Below, piece after piece: positions 23,810 through 34,420 of a DNA stretch of 64,000 nt; position 1 is the first letter of the stretch; the number at the start of each line of letters is the position of its first letter. This DNA is from Penicillus capitatus. Taxonomy: Eukaryota > Chlorophyta. The stretch is taken from assembly GCA_965649825.1 (NCBI GenBank), contig OZ287697.1:2046001-2110000 (forward strand), read 5' to 3'. Under the pieces are notes generated by a model. The model was not told the DNA's origin and ran no database searches. It was given only the letters and a program-made list of their open reading frames with translations. The position numbers and the translations under genes are program-made.

Positions 23810-25470
23810 TCAGTAACTTCTATTACAAGTTAAAAACTGTACATATGACAATGCACAAGATTTATTGAAAGTCTGAATGGAGTCTAGCAATTTCCGGCGG
23901 ATTTCTTCTGTCACTCCAGGTATGTCTCTAAACGCAAGTCACACACCAGAAGGTGATCAACTTGGACAGATAGACAGAAAAAGGCTTACGTGGTGATGTC
24001 TATGGTTCTCCAGCTATCCGCATCTCCATCTTTCTCCCTTAGTTTGCAGCGTTCCTTGATCTCTGCAAAATCCGGCTCGGGAGAATTTTTCCTTAGATTT
24101 CCAAAGACATGACAGGCTGCCTCTGGAGATGATGACCAAATCAACCTGCAGAACACAAAACAAACTCTGTCATGTTATTTAAGAAGCATCATTGTAGATT
24201 ACCCGTAGGTTGGAAAATGATGCATCAATAAGAAAAGACGGGAAACAATACTTTTAGATGAGATCGGCACAATGAGATCATCATCTAACAGGGGCATCCG
24301 CCTCCCATTCAACTCGATGTGCAGCATCGGGGTCTTGAATCTCTTCTTCATGGCGGCCATTTGCTTGAAGATTCTCTTCGAGTTGAATGACCCGTGAAAA
24401 TCTGTCACCGTTTTCCTCTCGATGACGATGTCCGGGGTCAATACATAGTCCCCCACCTACCGTATTTCTTTTTATGTTTTTGTGATGTTTATTACTCATT
24501 GTCTTACCTTCAGAGTCGATGCTCGGAGCCTAAAGTTTGCATAATCTAGTGCGGCTGGGAGTATGGCTCTAAACTCGCGGATGTCAATGACAACCTCCCC
24601 TCGCCTCACAACGTCCTATCATGGCAGATTCTCTTTTCTAGCACATATTTTGATATGTGAGTGATGCATTACCAAGTGCAGATCGAATCGTCTTTTGATG
24701 TCTAGAGAGAGGAGAATGTACTCCTTGTTGTCCTCTATGTCCTTAAAGACATTCTCCTCTCTCTCTGCTGCATCCGTCATCATCATCTCAATGTCGATGT
24801 CGGCCACCACCGATGCCCGAGAACGTAGCCAAAGGGAGAGCTGCCGAAGATGCAACAACTCCATGACCCCCTTTGCCTAAATCTCACACATTTAACAAAA
24901 TTTTTCACACTGCTAAACAAAACCTTGGTGAATCCTGCTTCATTTGAAGCAGGATTGTTGCTAATCAGATGAACAAACCCTTGAGGGTTGCCTCGATGGA
25001 AGAGGCGCAAAGAAAATTCGATGCCGGAGTGTCGGAACACCTCTACTGGATCGAAAAATAAGATCCCAGCAAACGCGCCAGGATTGATCTCGTGCTCCAA
25101 GAAGTCGATTAGCAGAATGAGTGTGGTCACGAAACACACACTCCCTTTTTGGTAATGCTCATGTCGCTTCTTCTGCGACATTTTGTCCTTGCTGAGATCG
25201 ACCGGTTTTGATCCCGAGGGATCTTGGCGGCCGATCTCATTGCTCAGAGCTTCTTTCGTTGACTCTGAGCAACCAACGAGAAGCACAGCCCCTCGTTTCC
25301 TTGATGGCATGGGTGCGGAGAAAGGCCTTGACGGGTTTTGTCCACCCGATGCCGGAGCCAACAACGAAAGGATAGCTCGGAAAAACTGCTCCTGCGGGAT
25401 TTGCCGCCAATGACACCGCACACAACTCCTTCGCACAACTGAACCGAAACTCACGGAATTCTTCTGCCAT
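23810..25470 (-). CDS. XPF/RAD1 (ERCC4)-family structure-specific endonuclease, compact form, copy 1
   Basis: Exons supported by phase and homology: complement(23810..23927, 23990..24145, 24203..24456, 24508..24615, 24673..24876, 24924..25391), 436 codons; the first exon is unresolved (an ATG at 25470 is in another frame). The N-terminal part matches the XPF helicase-like domain (GSVCFVTTLILLIDFLEHEI, ILFFDPVEVF, GFVHLISNNPASNEAGF). The nuclease has GDYVLTPDIVIERKTVTD, the catalytic GDx(n)ERKx3D signature, preceded by VVIDIREFRA and followed by SSKSIVSRLFLLMHHFP. The C-terminus has a helix-hairpin-helix start (DIPGVTEEIRRKLL). XPF with ERCC1 cuts 5' of DNA lesions. About 450 residues that separate these domains in human XPF are absent, as is the second half of the HhH2 domain, so the gene may be a reduced but catalytic form or decaying. 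Confidence 0.8.
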
Positions 25471-25540
25471 GTGTTTTTACCTTTACGAATGCATAGAGGA
25501 GTAGTGTGAGGACGGCGCAGATGAGGAGATCGGGAGATCG

Positions 25541-27453
25541 TTAAAGATCTGCGCTTATTTTATCGCGTCCAATGACAAAGGCTCCAGAGATCAGATCCAA
25601 GGCGTCTTGTTTTCTGCCGTCCTCAAAGTTGTTGAGGTAGTAACGTGTGACACTCTTGATACCGTCGTCGATCAGTCCCCCTACGGAACGCTTTCCTGTG
25701 CGAGTGAAACCACTCTCTAGCGCTCCCGTTCCACTATATTGAAGGGAGATTTCGTCTCCGTGATCTGCCCAGATCACTTTGAACTGGGCCTCGACCTGCA
25801 TAAACACAAAGCTATGGACGACATGACAGCAGATGGCGCTGTATCTGACACGAGGGAAAGATGCTGGCAGAGATGCTTGGACCCCAAGTAGATGCGCTTT
25901 CTCGAGAAAGGACTCCAAGGCATAACGGCCAAACACAGTTTGCACGACGTTGGTGCGATCAAGGCAATCGACACAATTGGTGCGAACGATGCCGTCTTGA
26001 ACAGATGTTGCTCGGCCCTCCTCCTGTCATGCACTTGTGTTCGCACACGAAATCGGACGAGGATAGAGATACCATAACGAACAGGCCAAAGCGATCCGGA
26101 TCTGCTCGGATTCTGTCGAAGAGGATGTAGATACGATGATATCGAGTCGTTCCACATTCTTCACTGAAATCAGAATTGTTGAGACGGAAGCCGTCTTTCG
26201 TCCTTGAGAAACGCCGAGCGGAATTTTCGGATGCACTTGTCAAGGAACCCTCAGATCCGGTGGCGCGTGCCAAATTCGCCGCAACGCATTCCTGTCCAAC
26301 AACATCTCTGCATCCCATCCCCCACGACACAGGCCTTGTTGCTCACTGTGTGCGTATGGAGAAGGTCATCGACGTGAACGTCGAAGGCATGTGTGTAGTC
26401 CATCTCTCTCCCGAGACGCGTGGGTGGCTCGTGCTTGAGTTCGGAATGCTCGTCCAAAACGCGGGGATCGATCCTCGCAGCTGAATGAACGAACACACAT
26501 GTCCATTCGACAGACACAGAAGCTGTTCTGTCTCGACGGAATCTGCCACGGATCCCTGACATCAACACATACAGGTTCGTGAGGCGTAGACGCGAAGAAG
26601 CACTTGGAGATCGGCGCCCCTTCTCCAGCTGCGCGTGCCCAGGCGTCTCACCGAACGACGTGCCACAATCGTCAACTTCCCGGTTACTCGGTGCGAGAAT
26701 TCCGAATCCGTCAGCTCCTGTACGAAGCGTTGAATGACAGGTAACACAAATCCATGTGCTCTCGGCTCTACACCGCCGACATCTGGACATCCTCGCGGAA
26801 AGGGATGTGCATTACGTGTGACGGGTTCCATCACATGGCGATTCCAGGAGAAGCGGGTGTCTTCCAGTCCCCACGACCCTCCTCCTCTTTCGTTGCCGAC
26901 GGCCGCCTGTCGCTCAGTGCTCGGCGTCAGTCGGATTCAGCTGCTGAAGCACAGTCCTCTTCCGGCTTGTTTGGGATCCACTGCCGATCTCGCCAATTCG
27001 ATGTGGCTACGCACAGGGGCTCGCACAAATCACGCGTCCACACATCTACGCACGCACTTGGCATCTTCTGGTGGAAAACGTCCCCTGGGAAGATGCAGTT
27101 CTGTCTGAACCACTCGGTAAACTGGGGAGCCATGCACCGTTGCGACCTGCAGGACAAACAAAGGCTGTCGCCGTCCGGTCTGCGTGAGCAGGCGAGTGCA
27201 CTTGTTTCGCTTCCTTGATGGTGACGAGGACCGTTGCTTTGGCAAGGAGAAGCATTCCCAGAAGTCCAGGGAACGCGATGCAGCTACGAAGGAAACGCGG
27301 CCGCGTCGACGCTTCGGCTGTGCCGGTTCGGAGGTCGATCTCCAGCGTCTCGACGCATTCCCCTGTCGAGCGGAAAGGCTGAAGGACGACGACGTCGCCC
27401 GTTCTCCTGAGGGCGACGCCAACGAAGGCGTTCGTTATTGCGGTCTCAGTCAT
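25541..27453 (-). pseudogene. SAC1-family phosphoinositide phosphatase with apparent frameshift, copy 1
   Basis: Exons: complement(25541..25795, 25883..26023, 26079..26291, 26347..26555, 26604..26906, 26953..26980, 27034..27146, 27202..27453). SAC landmarks in order: FPGLLGMLLLAKATVLVTI, FSWNRHVME, GFVLPVIQRFVQEL, KLTIVARRS, VETEQ, RGSIPAFW, the catalytic CX5R as RTNCVDCLDRTN, then QYSGTGALESGFTRTGKR and RYYLNNFEDGRKQDALDL. SAC enzymes remove phosphate from PI4P/PI3P at ER-Golgi contacts. After RGSIPAFW-TSIPN the homologous reading (LKHEPPTRLG) is one frame off at about 26440, with no GT-AG able to bridge it; total exon length leaves the same one-base deficit. The C-terminal membrane hairpin of SAC1 is absent. 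The 28-nt exon is the least certain. A neutral alternative is a sequencing slip, but all three copies share it. Confidence 0.7.
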
Positions 27454-27697
27454 GGCGCTTCTTCGCGTCTTCGACTCGACGCTGCGACACCTGTGGTCTC
27501 GCGCGCCGCAGCGTCGAGCTGTGCTGTCGAAGGTGTTGGCGGCGAGACCGGTCGCGCCGAGAGAGATTCCGAGCGCGGCCTACAGAAAGAAGTGTCTGCT
27601 GGGGTGTGGGAAACGGTCGTCGACTGCAAACCTGAAGGCGAAATTGACGAGACGCTGGTTGCAAAGATGGCGTGCATTTACAATGATGGAAAACTGA
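27452..27697 (+). CDS. Unidentified small basic protein, copy 1 (organelle ribosomal bL28-like?)
   Basis: This 81-codon frame has 20 or more Arg/Lys. Its N-terminus looks like an organelle presequence (MALLRVFDSTLRHLWSRAPQ). The segment CLLGCGKRSSTAN...LTRRWLQ loosely resembles the bL28 pattern C-x(3)-GKR-x2-T-x-N...RR[FW]L, but spacing is imperfect and the C-terminal half of bL28 is not found. Its ATG and the SAC1-like ATG form one CATG on opposite strands. It may continue through an intron ending at the GATGTGAC...CAG near 27727. Function not assigned. Confidence 0.3.
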   Translation: MALLRVFDSTLRHLWSRAPQRRAVLSKVLAARPVAPREIPSAAYRKKCLLGCGKRSSTANLKAKLTRRWLQRWRAFTMMEN

Positions 27698-30187
27698 CGA
27701 CGCCGACGAATCCTAGACTCTGGACGGGACGGATGTGACATTGCAGAAGACGGTGGACACTGAGAAGCATTGTCTTTGTGCTCTTTCATCTTGGGAGCGC
27801 GCGTCTCGCTAAAAACTGTCCCGCATTCACTAGAGAAGCCGAATTGAGTATGGCGGACGGGAACGCTGACTGGTGATGTGACCAACGGCCAAATGACGCA
27901 CGGTGAGAGGTTGTCCACGTAAAGCAATTCGAGGCGCAATGACCTCCGACTTTTCCGTTTTAGTGTTTCGGTGCGGAATGTGCTCGAAAGAGACATCATG
28001 GCAGTCGTGACGCGTCTGCTGAGGCGAATTCCGACAGTTGTCGCCCGTTCCAGTGACAGCGACAATCACAGACGGGCAGACGACGAGCGGTTTTCGTTAC
28101 CTGAGCGATCAACGCAGTCGCTGTCTTCTGACACTCGCTTGCCCTTATGACGCGACGCATCCCTTGATGTTCCGAACAGGCAAGCGCCTATCAGATCGAT
28201 GAAAGTAAGCAACATATTTCGTCTCTCATCGAGACTCCGTTGTCTGTTGGGGACATGGAGCCGACGACAGACCAGACAGGCACCAGGTTTCGCCGCTATC
28301 TTCGTAAGATGCTTCTTCTTGCCGACACGTGTTGCTGAGAGCCGTTTCTTGTCGGCGGATGCACCGCCGACCGATCTCCGTATTGCCAAACACAGTCGGA
28401 AATGGCCAATCTCCGAATGCTGTTCTGTGTTGCAGATCAAGGGCATGGTATCGGGCGGTGGACCGGAGAGATTCCTTCGGAGCAGGCCAGTCATCCGTCT
28501 GCATGGCATTGTATGAAGCTCTGCCGCGAAGGATACGGTGAGTCATTCTCGCCTTTTGTTGGGCGAACCCGCAACTTTCAGGGTGCATGCCGTGTAAGAA
28601 GTACTATGGTCGACTGTTGCGTTTTGTCTGACCACTCCTGAGGATTCCCATATCGATAACAAATTTACCTCTCGCTGCATAGAGCATCCGTCCAGTGGTT
28701 GTTGTTCAAGGTGCGCATTTTTGCTGTTCGGCGCGCTGAATTGTTCTGACGAGTTGTCAAACACTCTCAACGTTGTCGTCTCATAATCTGAATTTTAGAG
28801 AACATGTTGGCTGCAATAGTAGACTCCGTTTGGCAGGACACCGCCATGGATCTAACCACCTGCATATCGCACAGAGAGAGGTAATGGATAGACTCTACAG
28901 AAGCAGATTTCGCATTCTTGCGTCTTAAAGGGATCGATGTAGCACATTTTAATTTAGCTCTGCATATCGCGCTGCTCTCTTTCGTCAGTGTCCGCTTGTG
29001 TGCGGGAGAGACTATCGTCGGGCGCGAGCATGCGTGGTACCTTTACGCTTCGCGAGCAAAGTTGACTCAACTTTTGAGCAACGCGTCCGAATAAATGCAT
29101 CTGTCAAAAAGCGTCAACCACATCGCCTTTTGTAAATGTATGCCGCCCATTATCGGCATGTAGAATATCACAACAACGTGTTCTGAAAAAAGAGTCCGAC
29201 TTCGTCGGTCTATAGGAAACCTCTTCTTACGTGGTATTTGCTATAAACTGGTTTTCTAGATTTACAAAAAAGCAGGCCATTCATTCATCGTTCTATCATC
29301 CAACTAATGTGTTGAATAGAAACGGTAGGCTGCACCTGTTCTGTCGTTTTGATTGTACAGAGGGAGTTGGGAAAAAGAGGCAAGAAATCAACAGGGCACT
29401 TCAACTTTGGACGGCGCCAATGCTAGGCGTTCAAAGCTCTCGTTGTTCGCCCCGGAGTTCACTCGGAGGTAATAACTCCGGCATCATCTACAAGCAATAT
29501 GTTGTGACAACGTCTCCGCAATGCACCGCTTTGCGTTGAGAGAAGAGCCAGAATCATTATTCCCACATCCAGCACTTCAAGGGCACGCTTTGACGCTTTC
29601 GCTTTCACAAATAGGCTACTTTGTGCCGCGATAACGCACTCTTCTCTCTCGAAACTCGAACGATCGTCATCATTTACACCTCTCGTCTCTGTAACCGAGC
29701 AGATTCTTTCCGGGATGACGAATTGCATAGAGAGGATGTTGGCAATGAGCTGACTGTCGCGTGTATGACGTGCGGGATCGAGAGGAGCCTGTGGCATCAT
29801 GCCCGAAACATTGGCCTACTGCCGAGATCTTTTTTACACTTGACCGAAGTTTGGTCGCGGTGCTGTGGAGCATATGAATTCCTGCTTTCTGTAAAAGAGA
29901 TTCTAAATCGGCAGATAGGAACGTTTCATAAGTCAACAAAAATTTGGAATGAAATTGCACTTGTCACAGGAAACCGCATATCTTCCAAGAACTTCAGGAC
30001 TGAGAGTTGAACATTGGAATAACTGCAAAATACTTGCACCATCTGGAGTTCCGGCACAGAGTTAAGCACGGTATCGATGTGGACTTGGTCATTCTTGATG
30101 AAAACACACGTCAAGAACGGAAACGATAGCTTGGATAATGAAATAATAAAAGGGCTTCTATCACCACGGTTTAGGACAACGTGATGT
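27698..30187. other. 2.5 kb without an assignable gene, copy 1
   Basis: Several 100-150-codon frames on both strands overlap one another and match no family I know. The minus strand at 29459..30114 looks the most coding-like (segments LSVLKFLEDMRFPVT and SSLFVKAKASKRALEVLDVG, with plausible short introns), and may be an unidentified gene. Nothing else is supportable. Copies are at 42484..44973 and 57270..59759. Confidence 0.4.
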
Positions 30188-31309
30188 TCACGTCTTGGTC
30201 ACTCTGGCACGATCTCTGCTATAGATGACAAGGATAATGGAACAGATCAGCAGAGATCCTCCAACTGCAAGCTGGAGGCTGATCTCTTCTGCAAAGAAAA
30301 TGACGCCGCCGCACACAATCATCATAACACTTGATGATGAGGCCATGGCAGCCTTGATAGAAGGACCAATCTGAAACGCACGGACGATGAAGACATGATT
30401 CACGCTACCACAGGCCGTCAAGATGTACAGACCGATGTGTTTGAGAGAAGGTGTCCAATCAATCTTCTCTGGATAGCCGATGGTGAGGAAAGGAACTGCA
30501 AAAAGAGCGAGAAGAACTGTCGAGTGATTCGCAATCACGACGGATGGAATGCTTCTGTCGATTTTCCTGCAAAAGACAAAAGATGCAGTCTGTTTTGGAT
30601 AATGGTTGCTTTACCCGACAAGGAGGAAGCTTGTGGCTATAAAAAGGACAGATAAGAAAGCACAGACCAGGCCACCGATGCGCTCGATGTCCCATACGAG
30701 AGAATCTTCATCCTCAACAAGAAACGGTGGACGTGCGATGAGTACATTTGCACCAATCGATCCAACAATGCCAATCCAGGAGTACAAGTCGATGGATTCA
30801 GTTCGGAACATCCACGCCATAAAAGCGAGCATTGCTGTACAAACACGCATTCGTTCGCACACATAAGTACTTGTGAATGACCTGGATAGGTCCCGTTCAG
30901 AAGAGCGGCCTCCGACAGTGTAATGAGAACAGAGGAGACCAAAGCAAAGAACAATCCCAGTGCAGCAAACATTCCACGTAGCACGATCCATTTCATATTG
31001 CGATCCAACTGACCGATGATGAAGCCTGTTTGGTAGTATCCAAGTGGCACCAAGACTGGCAATGCCAAAGTTCCACGAGCGAAGATGGCTTGGAAGACAG
31101 ACGCGTCGTCATTAGAGAGCTCCTTCGTGGCGACGACGTCCGCCGATAAAAACAAAGCGCCCAGTACGGCACAGCCGATGCAGCTGTCCCATATCAAACT
31201 GCATCACGTCGTCTCTCTAGTGCGTTGCATTCGTCGAAGGACGGAACATACCTGACAGCCCTGGAAATAATAGAGGGTGGCTCAGGTAGTGACGCCTCCT
31301 GTAAAGATG
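30188..31309 (-). pseudogene. DMT/EamA-type transporter, 3' exons (gene split by LTR element), copy 1
   Basis: Exons complement(30188..30566, 30615..30834, 30882..31198, 31252..31309); the 5' part of the last-named exon lies at 36058..36187 beyond the retrotransposon. Together they give 367 codons. About ten hydrophobic helices are visible (CAVLGALFLSADVV, GIVGSIGANVLIA, VCAFLSVLFIATSFLL, LLICSIILVIY), with two EamA repeats. The family includes drug/metabolite and nucleotide-sugar transporters; substrate unknown. Introns are 48, 47 and 53 nt and all phases agree. The insertion blocks the normal transcript, since the element adds 4.7 kb inside coding sequence. Confidence 0.8.
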
Positions 31310-31314
31310 GTAAG

Positions 31315-31453
31315 TTTCGCTTTTTGTTTGGTGTAAACAGAAGCTTAAAAGGGAACGTCAGATACAAATAACCTAATGCTGTTTCTTTAATTTATATCGA
31401 TGATGTGACCCTTATTAGTCACCGTCCATGTCGTTCAGCACTCTATCCCGACA
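31315..31453 (-). repeat. 3' LTR, copy 1
   Basis: 139 bp, identical to 35919..36057. It contains the last 12 codons and stop of pol. Confidence 0.95.
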
Positions 31454-34420
31454 CGCTTCCAGCTGCGCTGTAGTCATATGAGGGACTTGTCTCAGTTGAT
31501 CGTCGTGAACCTTATAGACTTTCCCAAAAAGTAAACCCTCTACTAGCCATAGGCTGTTTCCCAGGGCCTCCTTTACCACGCATGGCTCTTCATCCCATGG
31601 TGGGCGAAATGTGCCCGCATCAGCTTTTATTCTTGGCCTCAGCACATGATCTCCCAATTTAACTCGTTTCCTACTTCCAAACTTTTTCCTTCTCAGTTCA
31701 TTCGTGTATTCCTGCCGCTTCAATGTCTTCTCCATTGCTTCTTGAATCCACCTCTTCTGGACTTCATTATTTACCTTTCTTCCATTCCTCATCTCTCCAT
31801 TCTTCAACTCCGCGGCACTATATCCAGTGGTCTCATTTACCGAGCGGTTCATAATGCGAGTCGCCGTGGGTAGAACCTTCCTCCACTCCCAAGGATTCTT
31901 TGCCATCCTCTTTAGTCTCCCCTTGAGCACCCCTATCTGTCTCTCACACATCCCATTTGACTGAGGCATGTAACTGGCCGTCAGTCGCTGCACAGTCTTG
32001 TTCCTTTCACACCAACTCCTCACTTCCTTGGATCGCCATGTTTGAGCATTGTCTGACACGAGCATTTTGATCTTGCCATTTTTCTGTCTCCACTTTCCTA
32101 ATGCTCTTACTGCCACTTCGCTGCTTGGGGCAGTACAAGCCCATGCTTCGACCCATCGTGAGAGGTAGTCCACCATCACAAGGATATATCTTGGCTCCTC
32201 TCTATCCTTAATCGGTAACGGACCAGCAAAGTCAATACCCACAGCGTCTCCAATTCCAGTTGCCGTTGTGATTCCCAAATCCACTCTGTGTTGTACCTGT
32301 CCCCACATCTGACAAGTCCAACAATTCGCCACATATTCTTGAACATCTCTTTCCATCCCTCTCCACTTCGGGCCCCCATCTCTTTTTAAATTTAGTACTG
32401 TTTTCTTTACTCCCCAGTGGCCTTCATGCGCCGCTTGCAATCTTTTCCTTTGCCCTTTATACTCTCCGCCTTGTATAACATTTAGGTCCACTTCCTTCCG
32501 CTGTGCTAAAGTGGGCCAACGGGAAAGACAGTCAGCGAGAAAGTTATCCGAAGACGGCAAGAAATGCAAGAACAGTCGGGTGTGTAGAGGAAAATTAGAC
32601 CACAGCCATCCCAGGCGGCGACCCACACGTAGATCAGAACGTGATTTGTACCAAACATCCCGAGCCTGGAGTTTTTGTAACGCGCTGAGTGAGTCTGTAT
32701 ATAAATGAACAGGGCAGCCGACAGTAAGGGGAAGAGTGTCTTGCAGACACCAAATAATAGCGTCAAGCTCACCAAGAAAAGAGCTGACAGGATAGCCATG
32801 AAGACTACGCGAGTTAGTAGCAATGATGCGGCGTTGTGAACGATGACCCGCATAGAGAAGATAGCCAGCTCCGGCTCCCGACCAATCAACTTCAAGATGA
32901 AAACTTGGGGATGCGACACAACGGAGGAAATTCAGCGAATTGCGAATTAACCGGGCAGCTACAGCACGGATGAGATTTTGAACTTCTGACCAATCAATGA
33001 AGTGGACTTGTTTATGAAGAAGGGAGTAAAGAGGTGCAAGAGCAATTCCCAAGCCAGGGCAATTGCCGCGACAAGCAGTAAAAATTCCCAATACACGCTG
33101 TAATTCCTTACGAGATCGAACCAGCGGCAACTGTGCAAGTTGTTGTGAGATAAAATTGCGCTGATGATATTGATCACCCGAGAGAGAAAATCCAAGAAAC
33201 TGAACCGATGGGCGGCAGAATTGGACCTTGCGCGGATTCACATGCAGACCGGCGGATTGGAGAGCGGTCAGAACAGCTTCTAAATTGCGATCATGTGAAA
33301 CGCGATCCTGGCCACCAACAATAATGTCATCGAAATAAGCTAATCCAGGTAAATGGCCAAGAATTCGGCGGATACGGTCGTTGAAGAAACCGACACTTGA
33401 GGCCCAGCCCTGAGGAAGAGTGACAAAACGGAAACGACGGCCAAAACAGGAAAAACAAAACAGGCGACTGAGGGCAGTGTCCACTGGAATATGAAAATAC
33501 CCATCGCGAAGATCAAGGATGGTAAAGAAACGCCACGAAGGCTCAACAGCGCGAATAGCTGTTCGTGTGTCTAGAGTGTGCGAATTCCAGACTTCGGAAT
33601 AGTGGTTCAATTTTTGAAAATTAACCACCACGCGTACACGGCCGTCAGGTTTACGAAGAAAAATGACAGGAGAGAAAAACCCACGGTCAAAACGAGGAAC
33701 TTCTTGTATAATGCCACGGGAAAGTAAGGATTCAATCTCGTGCCGCGCATGCTGGGCAGAACAATCAGTAAAGCAAGGAGGAGCACCCGAGTCTGCAAAC
33801 GGGACCGGGGACTTCCAGATCAAATCGTCAGCTCTTACTACAAGCGCACGGAGTGTAGAAGACGTCGCATAACTAGAATCATTGTCGGCAAAAAAGTACG
33901 GAAAACGAGATTGCCAAACAGAAAACGAAGGTGACGATTCCAAACCAACATCCGGGCGCTCGGATGTGGGGGAATCCTGAGAAGTAAGTCGTAAAACGAG
34001 TTGTGGGTCATTAAGAATCCGCCCACTTCCGGAAAAGGTTCCTCGAACGACTTTCAACTTAGGGGAAAGTGTAGTGAGGCGGTCGGAGAAATTGTGAATA
34101 CGGACAGAAACACGACCGTTCTTTCCGAGAATAGGATTGACCGAAACGTCTCGCAGAAAACAACACGAAAACAGGCCAGTAAGGCCTCCACCAAGCACAC
34201 TAACCGGAAGGACTGATAAGCGACTTTCAAAAGGTGTCAGGAAAAGAGTTCGGCCGAGTTTGAGAATAAAAGATGTTTGAGAGATACTTGGTTCAGCACC
34301 CTTAAGAAGGGCACGGTCTACTCGAAGCGTCACGCCAGGCGAAGCGCCATGACCTGGCGGAGCTAGTTTGAAGAGACCGAGTGACAGAATACCACATGAC
34401 CGTCTGTCCCAAGGAGGCAG
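31415..34420 (-). CDS. Retrotransposon Pol (RT-RNase H-integrase), copy 1
   Basis: The open frame overlaps gag by 58 nt in the -1 frame; no ATG lies near its start, so translation probably depends on a frameshift or reinitiation. RT has LDLRDGYFHIPV and the catalytic YFDDIIVGG. RNase H has LEVDWSGAGAGY, GELDAI, YTDSLSALQ and a late Asp. Integrase has the zinc region (HEGHWGVKKT...CWTCQ) and the D-D-E residues in GIDFAGPLP, VSDNAQTW and PQSNGMCERQ. A C-terminal basic segment with GDHVLRPRI follows. All catalytic residues appear intact. The last 12 codons are read from the LTR. Confidence 0.92.
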   Translation of the reverse strand: MPPWDRRSCGILSLGLFKLAPPGHGASPGVTLRVDRALLKGAEPSISQTSFILKLGRTLFLTPFESRLSVLPVSVLGGGLTGLFSCCFLRDVSVNPILGKNGRVSVRIHNFSDRLTTLSPKLKVVRGTFSGSGRILNDPQLVLRLTSQDSPTSERPDVGLESSPSFSVWQSRFPYFFADNDSSYATSSTLRALVVRADDLIWKSPVPFADSGAPPCFTDCSAQHARHEIESLLSRGIIQEVPRFDRGFFSPVIFLRKPDGRVRVVVNFQKLNHYSEVWNSHTLDTRTAIRAVEPSWRFFTILDLRDGYFHIPVDTALSRLFCFSCFGRRFRFVTLPQGWASSVGFFNDRIRRILGHLPGLAYFDDIIVGGQDRVSHDRNLEAVLTALQSAGLHVNPRKVQFCRPSVQFLGFSLSGDQYHQRNFISQQLAQLPLVRSRKELQRVLGIFTACRGNCPGLGIALAPLYSLLHKQVHFIDWSEVQNLIRAVAARLIRNSLNFLRCVASPSFHLEVDWSGAGAGYLLYAGHRSQRRIIATNSRSLHGYPVSSFLGELDAIIWCLQDTLPLTVGCPVHLYTDSLSALQKLQARDVWYKSRSDLRVGRRLGWLWSNFPLHTRLFLHFLPSSDNFLADCLSRWPTLAQRKEVDLNVIQGGEYKGQRKRLQAAHEGHWGVKKTVLNLKRDGGPKWRGMERDVQEYVANCWTCQMWGQVQHRVDLGITTATGIGDAVGIDFAGPLPIKDREEPRYILVMVDYLSRWVEAWACTAPSSEVAVRALGKWRQKNGKIKMLVSDNAQTWRSKEVRSWCERNKTVQRLTASYMPQSNGMCERQIGVLKGRLKRMAKNPWEWRKVLPTATRIMNRSVNETTGYSAAELKNGEMRNGRKVNNEVQKRWIQEAMEKTLKRQEYTNELRRKKFGSRKRVKLGDHVLRPRIKADAGTFRPPWDEEPCVVKEALGNSLWLVEGLLFGKVYKVHDDQLRQVPHMTTAQLEACRDRVLNDMDGD

